This document shows, one piece after another, positions 10,369 to 17,981 of a stretch of 64,000 nt of DNA. This DNA is from Gimesia maris. Lineage in GTDB: Bacteria > Planctomycetota > Planctomycetia > Planctomycetales > Planctomycetaceae. The DNA is taken from the NCBI RefSeq assembly GCF_008298035.1, contig NZ_CP042910.1, positions 2,929,001-2,993,000 on the forward strand. The letters are read 5' to 3'. The translations under genes and the position numbers were made by a program. The notes below the pieces were generated by a model. It was given only the letters and a program-made list of their open reading frames with translations. It did no database searches and had not been told where the DNA came from. Position 1 is the first letter of the stretch. Each line of letters starts with the position of its first letter.

Positions 10369-10866
10369 TTACATATATTCGTCGTCGTCTTTCAGATCTT
10401 TTTCGGTGATAATGCGATGGCCCTGCTCTGATAAGGTTTTGATTCCCAGGTCGATATCATCAACGCATAATGCGATCGCACCTCTACCATGTCTGCGATA
10501 GAGCAACGGGTAGGTGTAATCAATGTTGACTTCCGCCTGCAGCAGCGAAAGGCAGATGCGCATGTAAGGCTGTGTGTCGTCAGGAAGTTCGACGCCGATC
10601 AGGTCTTTTTCAAAGAAAGTGTAATTTGAGAGTTCGAAAATCTCCCTGGCACGCTCATAATTGTCGAGCACTATGCGACTCATGGCTACATCGACCGAAT
10701 CAACCGTACTCAAGGCGATGATTCTGAGATCAAATTTTTCCAGCAGTTTTAAGAGTTGATGGAGATACCCGACCCGGTTTTCCATAAACACACAGAATTG
10801 TCGCAGGCAGGGCCACTCTTTACCGGGTTCCCCGGTAGGGTAGGAAGATTGATCTTCGAATTCCAT
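10369..10866 (-). CDS. ACT-domain protein
   Basis: 165 residues, ATG with GGAG 10 nt upstream. Residues about 25-60 ([19 protein letters not shown], then [19 protein letters not shown]) have the ACT ligand-binding pattern, and a second ACT-like half follows ([39 protein letters not shown]). No enzymatic domain is attached. Stand-alone ACT proteins are small-ligand (often amino acid) sensors, and homologues are sometimes labelled acetolactate synthase regulatory-like, which is not demonstrated here. It ends 13 bp from the convergent Gfo/Idh/MocA gene. Confidence 0.8.
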   Translation of the reverse strand: MEFEDQSSYPTGEPGKEWPCLRQFCVFMENRVGYLHQLLKLLEKFDLRIIALSTVDSVDVAMSRIVLDNYERAREIFELSNYTFFEKDLIGVELPDDTQPYMRICLSLLQAEVNIDYTYPLLYRRHGRGAIALCVDDIDLGIKTLSEQGHRIITEKDLKDDDEYM

Positions 10867-11176
10867 CTATTATTCTCTCCACGATGTGAACAAATCAGGA
10901 TTGAAAGACGGCACAGAACATCATTCGAACCTGAACTTGCAGTATGACAGAACCAGAACAATCGGCTCTCATCAAGTTCTTATCTACCGGCAATTTAAGA
11001 AAATTAGTCGATAGCGTCAATAAGAGGTCTATTCTCCTGTTCCCTGACTTGGGAAATAAGTCCCTGCGAACAAAATTCCTCTGGTACGAAGCAGTGAGAT
11101 GTTTATGATTCGCAGCAGAAAAGGGTCATGTTCCAGTTCGATCATTAAAAACCGCCTCAAGCCTGGAGTTTCTGCT

Positions 11177-11782
11177 TTGATACGTACTTTTCTGTTTGAT
11201 ATGGGGAATGTACTCGCTTTTTTTTCGCATGATAAGATGTGTGAACAAATGGGGGGCCTCTGTGGCAGATCCCGGACGGAAATTCAGAATCTGTTAATTG
11301 AATCCGGGATGCAGTGGGAATACGAGCGGGGTAAGCTTACTCCTGCTGAATTTCACAGCTGGTTCGAAGAGGTCGTGGAAACAAAAGTCGATTATAATGC
11401 GCTGCAAACCGCAGGTTCGGATATCTTTGAGCTCAACAGCACCATCATTCCCGTCCTGGATGCATTAAAATCTCAAGGTTATCGACTGGTCCTGCTGTCG
11501 AATACCTGCGTGTCTCATTTTGACTTCATCTGGAAGGAGTTTGAGGTACTGCAGAGATTTGATGACTATGTGACGTCTTACACCGTTGGTGCCATCAAGC
11601 CGGAACCTGCCATCTTCGAATGTGCCCTGGAAAAAATCCAGTGTGCGCCGGAGGAAGCCTTCTATACAGATGATATTGCTGAATATATCAGTCACGCGCG
11701 CCAACTGGGGATTCAGGCTGAAGTCTTTATCGATACTGAGACTCTGATTGAACAACTGGCACAACGCGAAATCCGGATCTGA
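11177..11782 (+). CDS. HAD-superfamily phosphatase, YihX-like
   Basis: 201 residues from a TTG at 11177 preceded by GGAG at 8 nt. The frame is open to an ATG at 11099, but the additional 26 residues are basic and unlike the family. Motif I is FDMGNVL, where the usual second Asp is Gly, as in the YihX/epoxide-hydrolase-N branch. Motif II is LLSNTC, motif III includes KPEPAIF and motif IV is FYTDDIAEY. The helical cap follows motif I, as in type C1 HADs. The predicted reaction is hydrolysis of a small phosphate ester in the cytoplasm; YihX itself acts on glucose-1-phosphate, but substrate is not inferable here. Confidence 0.82.
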   Translation: MIRTFLFDMGNVLAFFSHDKMCEQMGGLCGRSRTEIQNLLIESGMQWEYERGKLTPAEFHSWFEEVVETKVDYNALQTAGSDIFELNSTIIPVLDALKSQGYRLVLLSNTCVSHFDFIWKEFEVLQRFDDYVTSYTVGAIKPEPAIFECALEKIQCAPEEAFYTDDIAEYISHARQLGIQAEVFIDTETLIEQLAQREIRI

Positions 11783-12022
11783 GTGAAACCGATCCGAAAT
11801 CACAACAGGTTTCCGTGATAAAAGCCCTTACTTCGTCGTTGACAGAATGTTCAGGTTTCTTATCTTCTTCTCCTCTTCTGTCCCAGGCTCTGCGCAGTCG
11901 ACTCCATTCTTTGGAACGTTGTTTGCGGTATGATTCCGCGATCTTTCGAGGTGCGCCCCGCGTTTCCTCGGTTCACAACGTAAATTTAGAACTTATCGTT
12001 CGTTTCAAAAGTGGAAAGCGTT

Positions 12023-13759
12023 ATGTCGGTCGATTCTTATCCAGAGACTCTGGAGTCACAACCTTCTGGCAGTGAACAGCGGTCTTACCGTGAAAAGTTC
12101 TCGATGGGATGGCCTCAATTGGTGACCTGTCTCTGGTTTGCACTGCTGTTTTTCTACTTTGGTAACGTACATATTTTTTATTCGGATATCTGGGGACATG
12201 TTTCCTACGGCGAATGGATTGTCGCTCATCAGAGTCTGCCTGACTACGACCCTTTCCTTTCTCTGGCAGAAGGGGTCAAGAGCATCGATGCCGCCTGGCT
12301 TTCACAGGTTTTCTTTGCCAAGGTGTATGAATCTTTTGGTGTACGGGGTTTATCGCATATCTTTGCCTTAACAGTATTCACAACCCATGTCCTGTTCTGG
12401 CTGGCTTTTTACCTCAAATCCGGTCGAGTCGGTATCAGTACCCTGGCGTCGTTCCTGCTGGTGCTCATTTCTTCCAGCCGCATTGCCATCATTCGACCGG
12501 AAATTTTCGGAACGCTGTGTGTTGCGCTGACACTGGTTATCATGGCCTGGTCAGAGAAATATGATATCTGGGACCGAAGAGCCAGATCTGATGAGAGCTC
12601 TCAAAACTCTGGAAAAAAGACACCTTTGGCATTATTGCTGGCTCTGTATCTGGGAATTCCACTCATTTTTCTGGCCTGGGCCAACCTGCATGGATCATTC
12701 GTAGTGGGCCTGGCTATTCTGGGACTGCAATTTCTGGGTAGAGTTCTGGAAGTGGGCTGGCGAACCAGAAGCCTGGTTCAGGTCTGTTCTGATCCCTGGG
12801 TCAGACGCTGGCTGGTTGTTACGGAATTATCTGTCTGCGGGGCACTTCTCAATCCTTATCATATAGATCTGTTTCTCAATTCTCTCACATTCCCAAGGAA
12901 TCCCAACCTGAAAGATGTTCTGGAGTGGGAGCCACTTGAATTCAGGGACGCCGAAGGGATCTGGTTCTGTGGTTCCTGGGTACTCATGCTGGGACTCTAC
13001 CGGCACAGTCGGGCAACCATCCGGACAGCAGATGTCCTGCGGGTGGGACTGCTTTCGCTGGCTGTGATTGTGGGGGTGAGAATGATCGGCTGGTTTTCCG
13101 TTGTTTTCGTCTATGCCATGGTTCCTCATCTGGCAAATGTGATCCCGCGTCGAGAGTTACTGGTTCCTGATCTGAGTGAGGATTCGAAAGAGCCACTGCC
13201 CTTCTGGTCCCGTAAAACTCCTGTTATTACAGCGGTTTGTGTATTAATCATCTGGTTCGGGTTTGCATTCTCCAATATCGCGACACCGTTATTTGGTGGA
13301 AAATTAAGGCCACTGGATAAGGTTTACAGTCAGGGTACACCCCGGAAATTAACGGAGTTTTTAAAAGAGCATCCTCCCCAGGGACAGGTCTGGAATCCTC
13401 AGTGGTGGGGAGACTGGCTGGTCTGGGACGGTCCTGTGGGAATGAATGTATTCATGACTACAAATGCGGTACATCTCACACCGCCTCGGGTCTGGAAGGA
13501 TTATCTGGGAATCGCCCGAGCCAATCGAGGCTGGCAGACGGTTGCGGAGAAATATGCAGTGACCACGTTTATCGTACATAAGGAGAAGCAGGTTCAACTG
13601 GACAAACAGGTTCGTCGACTGGAAGGGTTCAAAGTTGTTTATGAAGATGACCTGAGTCTGGTGGTATCACGAGAACCACAATTGATAGCTGCAGCCAGTC
13701 AGAGTGAGATAGAGGATTCAGAACAGCCGGTTAACGAAAATCAGGAGGTGCAGCCATGA
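12023..13759 (+). CDS. Polytopic membrane protein, GT-C glycosyltransferase-like
   Basis: 578 residues from ATG 12023 (GTG 12011 is also in frame; GGAAAG precedes the ATG). About ten hydrophobic segments span residues 35-420. An early extracytoplasmic loop reads FYSDIWGHVSYGEW, resembling the Asp-containing first loop of GT-C/PMT-type enzymes, and is followed by DYDPFLSL and DAAWLSQ. The C-terminal about 150 residues are soluble (GQVWNPQWWGDWLVW). The last base overlaps the next gene as ATGA, so the two are translationally coupled. A glycosyl- or phosphoglycosyl-transferase role is inference from topology and the loop motif; no family signature is decisive. Confidence 0.7.
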   Translation: MSVDSYPETLESQPSGSEQRSYREKFSMGWPQLVTCLWFALLFFYFGNVHIFYSDIWGHVSYGEWIVAHQSLPDYDPFLSLAEGVKSIDAAWLSQVFFAKVYESFGVRGLSHIFALTVFTTHVLFWLAFYLKSGRVGISTLASFLLVLISSSRIAIIRPEIFGTLCVALTLVIMAWSEKYDIWDRRARSDESSQNSGKKTPLALLLALYLGIPLIFLAWANLHGSFVVGLAILGLQFLGRVLEVGWRTRSLVQVCSDPWVRRWLVVTELSVCGALLNPYHIDLFLNSLTFPRNPNLKDVLEWEPLEFRDAEGIWFCGSWVLMLGLYRHSRATIRTADVLRVGLLSLAVIVGVRMIGWFSVVFVYAMVPHLANVIPRRELLVPDLSEDSKEPLPFWSRKTPVITAVCVLIIWFGFAFSNIATPLFGGKLRPLDKVYSQGTPRKLTEFLKEHPPQGQVWNPQWWGDWLVWDGPVGMNVFMTTNAVHLTPPRVWKDYLGIARANRGWQTVAEKYAVTTFIVHKEKQVQLDKQVRRLEGFKVVYEDDLSLVVSREPQLIAAASQSEIEDSEQPVNENQEVQP

Positions 13760-14958
13760 GTCCTCAGGTCATGTCTCTCAAATCCAAATTGAAACTGGCG
13801 GGTTTTCTGTGTTTTCATCTGCTCCTGGCTGGTGTCGTAATTTCATGGGGAGCCCTTCGTTTCCAGAACTGGGAGCAACAGAAGCAGTTGCCGGAATTGC
13901 GTTTGAATCCTCTCTCTGTCACACCTCAGTATAACCGGCCGGAAATCGTATCCGACGAGGATCTGGTGAAGGTACTGAATCGACTGCGGCCACAATTCAG
14001 AGGTAAATCGCCGCGAATTAATCATGTGGATCACGCACTCCGTTTCTGGGGAATTGAAGCGGAATTTGATGATTCTCGGTCACTTTCAGGTATCGAAATG
14101 CGGGATATTCTTCTGGACCATCGTCGTTTTGGAGATGTCTGGGGGAAAAAAACGGATCCCTTGTTAGTCCATAATCAATATGGAGTCAGACCTCGTGTAC
14201 AGGAAGGGTTGGCTACATCAAGCCATGAAGATCATACTCTGGCTACTCTGGCAGAGGTTGGAACGCCCGCTGATTATCCGGTTGTCACATCAGAGGGAGA
14301 GACAAAGTTGTCGGCGATGATCGAGGAAACGATGCGGTCTTTCACGCTGAACCAGGTAGAATATGAATGGTCATCCGTTGTATTTGCTCTGTATTTTAAT
14401 ACCGCGCGGGACTGGATGACGACCGAGGGGCAATACATCAATTTCGATCTGATCTCCGAGCGGATCATGCGACAACCACCTGTCAAAGGGGTCTGTTATG
14501 GAAATCATCGATTACATGCACTGGTGATACTGCTCAGAGTGGATGAGCAGACTTCGATCCTGACAAAAGCCGGTCGTGAAAAAATCGTGAAATATCTACA
14601 GGGGATTACCAGCCTGCTGGTAAAGAATCAGTCCGAGGAAGGCTTCTGGGATAAAAACTGGGATGGCCGACCACTGGATCTGGCTTCCGAGAAGAAATTC
14701 ACTCCTGTCGCGCGCCGTGTTCTGGCAACCGGGCATGCTATGGAATGGTGGTCTCTGGCACCTCCAGAAGTTTTACCTCCGGATGAAACGCTTCAGAAAG
14801 CCGGCCACTGGCTTGTGGAGACTATCCAGCAGATGCCTGAATCTGAGATACAAGGCAGCTATACATTCCTGTCGCATGCAGGTCGTGCACTGGCACTGTG
14901 GCGCGGGAAATTTCCCTTTCAGGTTGACTTATCAAGTCAGGACACTGAATCGCTTTAA
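13756..14958 (+). CDS. Membrane-anchored protein of unknown function, possible alpha/alpha toroid
   Basis: 400 residues. One N-terminal transmembrane segment (residues about 14-34) anchors a long soluble region. From about residue 190 it is helix-rich with toroid-like segments (VCYGNHRLHALVILLRVDE, GHAMEWWSLAPPEVLPP, LSHAGRALALWRGKFP), reminiscent of alpha/alpha barrel proteins such as terpene cyclases or glycan lyases, but no catalytic signature is visible. The start overlaps the stop of the upstream polytopic protein by 4 bp, implying stoichiometric expression and joint function at the membrane. I do not recognise the family. Confidence 0.7.
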   Translation: MSPQVMSLKSKLKLAGFLCFHLLLAGVVISWGALRFQNWEQQKQLPELRLNPLSVTPQYNRPEIVSDEDLVKVLNRLRPQFRGKSPRINHVDHALRFWGIEAEFDDSRSLSGIEMRDILLDHRRFGDVWGKKTDPLLVHNQYGVRPRVQEGLATSSHEDHTLATLAEVGTPADYPVVTSEGETKLSAMIEETMRSFTLNQVEYEWSSVVFALYFNTARDWMTTEGQYINFDLISERIMRQPPVKGVCYGNHRLHALVILLRVDEQTSILTKAGREKIVKYLQGITSLLVKNQSEEGFWDKNWDGRPLDLASEKKFTPVARRVLATGHAMEWWSLAPPEVLPPDETLQKAGHWLVETIQQMPESEIQGSYTFLSHAGRALALWRGKFPFQVDLSSQDTESL

Positions 14959-15018
14959 GAGCGATCATTCATGGTTCCCTGCTCCTCATTATCTGAATGA
15001 CTCTGTCAAGAATCCGTA

Positions 15019-15067
15019 TGTTACAACCTGTGCATTGCGGGTAACACTTTGTTTCAGAGTGTTAACA
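15019..15067 (+). promoter_or_regulatory. Candidate enhancer (activator-binding) region upstream of pilin 1
   Basis: This part of the 430-bp gap before the first pilin contains overlapping inverted repeats: TGTTAC (15019-15024) with GTAACA (15041-15046), and TAACACT (15042-15048) with AGTGTTA (15058-15064), 9 nt apart. It ends in the perfect palindrome TGTTAACA (15060-15067). The same palindrome and half-sites recur upstream of the fourth pilin (28310-28331). The position about 185 bp upstream of the -24 element is typical of sigma-54 enhancer sites. Binding by the activator at 21476-22906 is inference. Confidence 0.5.
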
Positions 15068-15248
15068 GTTGGAAACATGATTGCGCCGTAGCACTCAATG
15101 GCTACCAGTCAATTCAAAATTTGCCGGAATTGGTGCATAAATCGAAAGTTGAGGATTTTACCGATGATGATGTTATTTTCAGATATTGTGAGAAGGCGCA
15201 AGATGCATTGTGGAGCGGAAATGCGAAAAATATGTATTGTGGGTCAGA

Positions 15249-15266
15249 ATGGCACATCGTCTGCTG
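15249..15266 (+). promoter_or_regulatory. Candidate sigma-54 promoter of pilin 1
   Basis: TGGCAC at 15250-15255 is followed by CTGCT at 15261-15265. The invariant GG (15251-15252) and GC (15263-15264) are exactly 10 nt apart, as sigma-54 -24/-12 promoters require. A start site near 15276 would leave a leader of about 113 nt before the pilin ATG. The rest of 14959-15388 shows no convincing gene. Confidence 0.6.
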
Positions 15267-15388
15267 TATTTTTGAAACGTCTGCGCAGGGCGTGTGCAGA
15301 CGAGTTAATTTACTCGAATGTTAAAAGCTGCATTTGCTTGCAGTGCATCGAGTTGGCATTAACCATTTGATCTATGTGAGGAGTAAGA

Positions 15389-15712
15389 ATGAAGATGTTT
15401 CAGCAGTTTTGGAATGATGAAAATGGTTTCGTCGTTTCAACAGAATTAGTGCTGATCGCTACTGTGTTGGTTCTCGGCATGATTGTCGGACTGACTACAT
15501 TGCGCGATCAGGTCATCGCGGAACTTGCAGACGTTGCCGCTGCATTTTCTAACAGTAACCAGAGCTATTCCTTCTCAGGGATTACTGGTCACTCTTCCAG
15601 CACATCGGGGTCGATCTTCAACGACAACCTGGACTTCTGTGATCAAGACACAATTACAGCTGGGCAAGACAATCATTGTATCAACATTATTGCTGCTGAA
15701 GCAGAAGGTTAA
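15389..15712 (+). CDS. Tad/Flp-type pilin 1
   Basis: 107 residues; GAGGAG sits 5 nt before the ATG. A short leader ends in Gly13, followed by FVVSTEL and a single hydrophobic helix (about residues 20-38), the layout of Flp-family prepilins. The conserved Glu is at +6 after the Gly (Glu19), not +5 as in canonical Flp, and the following Tyr is Leu. The tail is far longer than in classical Flp (50-60 residues). It carries SYSFSGITGHSSST and Cys84/Cys97, which could form a disulfide outside the cell. Cys positions are identical in pilin 2. First gene of the Tad cluster, with its own candidate sigma-54 promoter. Pilin assignment is firm by context; whether it is the major subunit is unknown. Confidence 0.88.
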   Translation: MKMFQQFWNDENGFVVSTELVLIATVLVLGMIVGLTTLRDQVIAELADVAAAFSNSNQSYSFSGITGHSSSTSGSIFNDNLDFCDQDTITAGQDNHCINIIAAEAEG

Positions 15713-15872
15713 TCGATACGATTATCTTCTGCCGGGGTGAAAGTTCACTCCAGAGTCAGCGGATTAACTCATGTTGTTATTTGATTTGCTCTACAACTAC
15801 TAATGTTTCAATTTTTTTCACTATGTTCAAACGAACTGAATAAAACAGTTCACAAAATAATGAGGAGTTAGA

Positions 15873-16199
15873 ATGAACATGCTTACTAAGTTCTGGAATG
15901 ATGAGGCCGGTTTTGTAGTCTCGTCTGAACTCGTACTGATCGGCACAATCCTGGTTCTGGGTGTTGTCGTTGGTTTGGCCACCGTTCGTGATCAGGTTGT
16001 TCAGGAATTGGGTGACCTTGCATTAGCTATTTCAAACATTAATCAAAGTTACAGTTTTTCAGGTGTTACCGGACACACATCCAGCACAGCTGGTTCAGTG
16101 TTCGCTGACCTGACAGACTTCTGCGACACGACCGCTGATGCATCTGGTTCAGAACCAGAGTGTATCAACGTGCAGATTCCAGCTGTAGCTGGTGGCTAA
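15873..16199 (+). CDS. Tad/Flp-type pilin 2
   Basis: 108 residues, tandem paralogue of pilin 1 with a strong GAGGAG ribosome binding site. It shares the leader pattern FWNDEAG, the segment FVVSSELVLI, NQSYSFSGVTGH and the Cys pair at residues 84 and 97 (DFCD and ECIN). Divergence is concentrated in the linker between the two cysteines. The 160-bp spacer from pilin 1 has no GG-N10-GC match, so it is probably transcribed from the pilin 1 promoter. A strong hairpin follows its stop codon. Confidence 0.88.
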   Translation: MNMLTKFWNDEAGFVVSSELVLIGTILVLGVVVGLATVRDQVVQELGDLALAISNINQSYSFSGVTGHTSSTAGSVFADLTDFCDTTADASGSEPECINVQIPAVAGG

Positions 16200-16223
16200 G
16201 TTTTGCCTGCTTGAAAATTTATT

Positions 16224-16257
16224 ATCTGTTTCCGGAGACGCCCCTCCGGAAACAGAT
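16224..16257 (+). terminator. Strong hairpin after pilin 2
   Basis: A perfect 14-bp stem (16224-16237 with 16244-16257) closes a 6-nt loop. Only a weak T-run follows (GATTTCT). It may be a terminator that uncouples pilin 1/2 from downstream genes, or a 3' stabiliser of abundant pilin mRNA. The next sigma-54-type promoter starts 22 bp later, which favours termination. Confidence 0.6.
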
Positions 16258-16278
16258 GATTTCTAAAGTCGTTCGACT

Positions 16279-16296
16279 TTGGCACATAAGATGCCT
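16279..16296 (+). promoter_or_regulatory. Candidate sigma-54 promoter of pilin 3
   Basis: TGGCACAT at 16280-16287 matches the pilin 1 element base for base. GG (16281-16282) and GC (16293-16294) are exactly 10 nt apart. The predicted start near 16306 gives a leader of about 50 nt. It could drive pilin 3 and the downstream cpaB-cpaF-tadB-tadC genes. Confidence 0.6.
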
Positions 16297-16356
16297 GAGT
16301 AGGTAATATTTGTAAAATATCAGTCTAGAATTTATTCAGACGGGATTTGAGTGGGA

Positions 16357-16650
16357 ATGAGAATTGCTTGTCAATTATGGAATGAAGAAGGTGGAAGTGT
16401 TTCCCCTTTTGCGACGGTATTGTTGATGACAATTCTGCTTTTGGGTCTTTTGCCAGGAGTTGTCACTCTGCGAGATCAGATCGTTCAGGAGTTTGGAGAT
16501 GTGGCCGTTGCGATTGAGACCTTTGATCAGTCTTACAGTTATTCGTTCAACGGTGTCACCAGCCAATATATTGACTCCACTAGTGTGAGTGATGCAGCTG
16601 GTGAAGCGCCTGCCGGGCTCGATCTTACAATTTCAGCATCAAGCGAATAA
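16357..16650 (+). CDS. Divergent Tad/Flp-type pilin 3 (minor pilin or pseudopilin)
   Basis: 97 residues from ATG 16357 (GTG 16351 is also in frame, but the ATG aligns exactly with the starts of pilins 1 and 2). The leader ends in Gly13 at the same position, and VTLRDQIVQEFGDVAVAI aligns with the paralogues. The Glu that positions pilins for assembly is Ala19 (SVSPFAT), a Pro sits in the hydrophobic helix at residue 33, and both tail cysteines are missing. This suggests an initiating or tip minor pilin or a decaying copy. The reading frame is intact and it has its own candidate sigma-54 promoter. Confidence 0.75.
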   Translation: MRIACQLWNEEGGSVSPFATVLLMTILLLGLLPGVVTLRDQIVQEFGDVAVAIETFDQSYSYSFNGVTSQYIDSTSVSDAAGEAPAGLDLTISASSE

Positions 16651-16776
16651 TCAAAAGAGCTATTTAAATTCCGACAGTAATCAAACAAGAGTGTATTTCA
16701 TCTGAAGTCTGCTTAAGGCTGACACCAGTTGAAGTCAAACTATAATTCAATATCCGAAGATTTCAGGGAAGTTAGC

Positions 16777-17775
16777 GTGGCAAAAATTAGTCCAGGAACG
16801 ATGACGGCAGCGATTTTCGCAATCCTATTAGGTCTGGGTGCAGCATATACTGTAAGGCAGTTTCTCCATGAGAAGCCAAAGCCTTTCGTTCTGGCTGAAG
16901 ATCCACCGGCAGGACCTAAGAAAATAGTGCTTCCAATTGCTTCGCGTGATCTGGTACCGGGGCAGAAACTTTCGCTCGACGATATCTCACTACTGCAAAT
17001 CTCTCCCGAGCTGCTTTCCAAACGCTATGATGCTGATTCTGAAGGCAAACAGCGGATTATGATGACTCAGTATATCGCAGGTCGAACTCTTAAAACAGCG
17101 ATTAAAGCAGGTCAGCCTTTTCATACAATTGATCTGTTTGCCAATGGAATGGGACCCGGGATTTCAGAAATCCTGGAACCTGGAAACCGTGCTGTTACTG
17201 TCGCAATCCACAAGATTGGGAATGTCGCTGGCTTTTCCCGGCCGGGTACTATTGTTGATGTTCTGTTCCGTTCCAAAGAAACGGATGGTATACCAGAAAC
17301 CACGATTACGCTGCTGGAAAAAGTACGCGTCCTTGCTGTAGGAGACCAGGCTGTCCCCGGGCACAAGGTGGGAGAGGGAGGTGGCATGGATCACCCTGTT
17401 ACCCTTGAGGTTTCTCCAGAACAGGGCAAAGTCCTTAAAGTGGTAGAGGATCATGGCATATTAAGTCTGGCATTACGCCATCCTGATGAAAATACAGAGG
17501 TTGTGTCTGCGGGACGTGCCAGTGATCGACTGACACTATCCAATATTCTAGGCTTTATGCCCAATCAGCGCGTTTCCAGTATGGATATCTATCGTGGGGG
17601 CAGTTTGAATACAGTGCACTTCAAAGGTAATCGTGCCTACAAAAGTCAGAACTGGATTGACGCAATTGAGACACCAATTGCTTCAGAAGTAATCCCTCCC
17701 GGAAAAACAACGACTACGATGAAACCGTCCAATAACAAAACTTCGGAGATTTCGACACCTGTCAGTGGGTTGTAA
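16777..17775 (+). CDS. cpaB: Flp pilus assembly protein CpaB
   Basis: 332 residues from GTG 16777 preceded by AGGGAAG; the frame extends to TTG 16729, but the protein then lacks the usual CpaB-like start (AKISPGTMT). One N-terminal transmembrane helix (AAIFAILLGLGAAYTVRQFL) is followed by a SAF domain (PIASRDLVPGQKLSLDDI) and the RcpC/CpaB core (GNRAVTVAI, PGTIVDVLF). CpaB is a periplasmic, inner-membrane-attached component of Tad machines that interacts with the secretin. It lies between the pilins and cpaF; the secretin gene normally next to it is absent from this window. Confidence 0.9.
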   Translation: MAKISPGTMTAAIFAILLGLGAAYTVRQFLHEKPKPFVLAEDPPAGPKKIVLPIASRDLVPGQKLSLDDISLLQISPELLSKRYDADSEGKQRIMMTQYIAGRTLKTAIKAGQPFHTIDLFANGMGPGISEILEPGNRAVTVAIHKIGNVAGFSRPGTIVDVLFRSKETDGIPETTITLLEKVRVLAVGDQAVPGHKVGEGGGMDHPVTLEVSPEQGKVLKVVEDHGILSLALRHPDENTEVVSAGRASDRLTLSNILGFMPNQRVSSMDIYRGGSLNTVHFKGNRAYKSQNWIDAIETPIASEVIPPGKTTTTMKPSNNKTSEISTPVSGL

Positions 17776-17981
17776 CTGCTGTCAGATCGTGTGTGATTCT
17801 CGACTCGATATCGGATGATCGTAAGTAGCGGCGTTGATAGTTAACAATGAGCATAGCTCCATGTGGCGGTCAGGGTGCGCTTCGACTTCAACGGCTGTAG
17901 GATTAATTGACGGGGTATTATATCCAGGCAATTGGTTCTTTTAAGCCAGGATAACAAATCTTCATAAATATTAGGTTTAGC

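Noticed and set aside
11815-12075. 86-codon frame upstream of the GT-C-like gene
   Set aside because: It overlaps the start of the membrane protein in another frame and shows no ribosome binding site or family pattern.
15049-15370. Two overlapping small frames in the leader before pilin 1
   Set aside because: They overlap each other and the predicted sigma-54 promoter, and have no conserved features; non-coding leader is more likely.
17930-17952. TTGGTTCTTTTAAGCC as a sigma-54 promoter of cpaF
   Set aside because: The GG-GC spacing is 9 nt, one short of the strict requirement.
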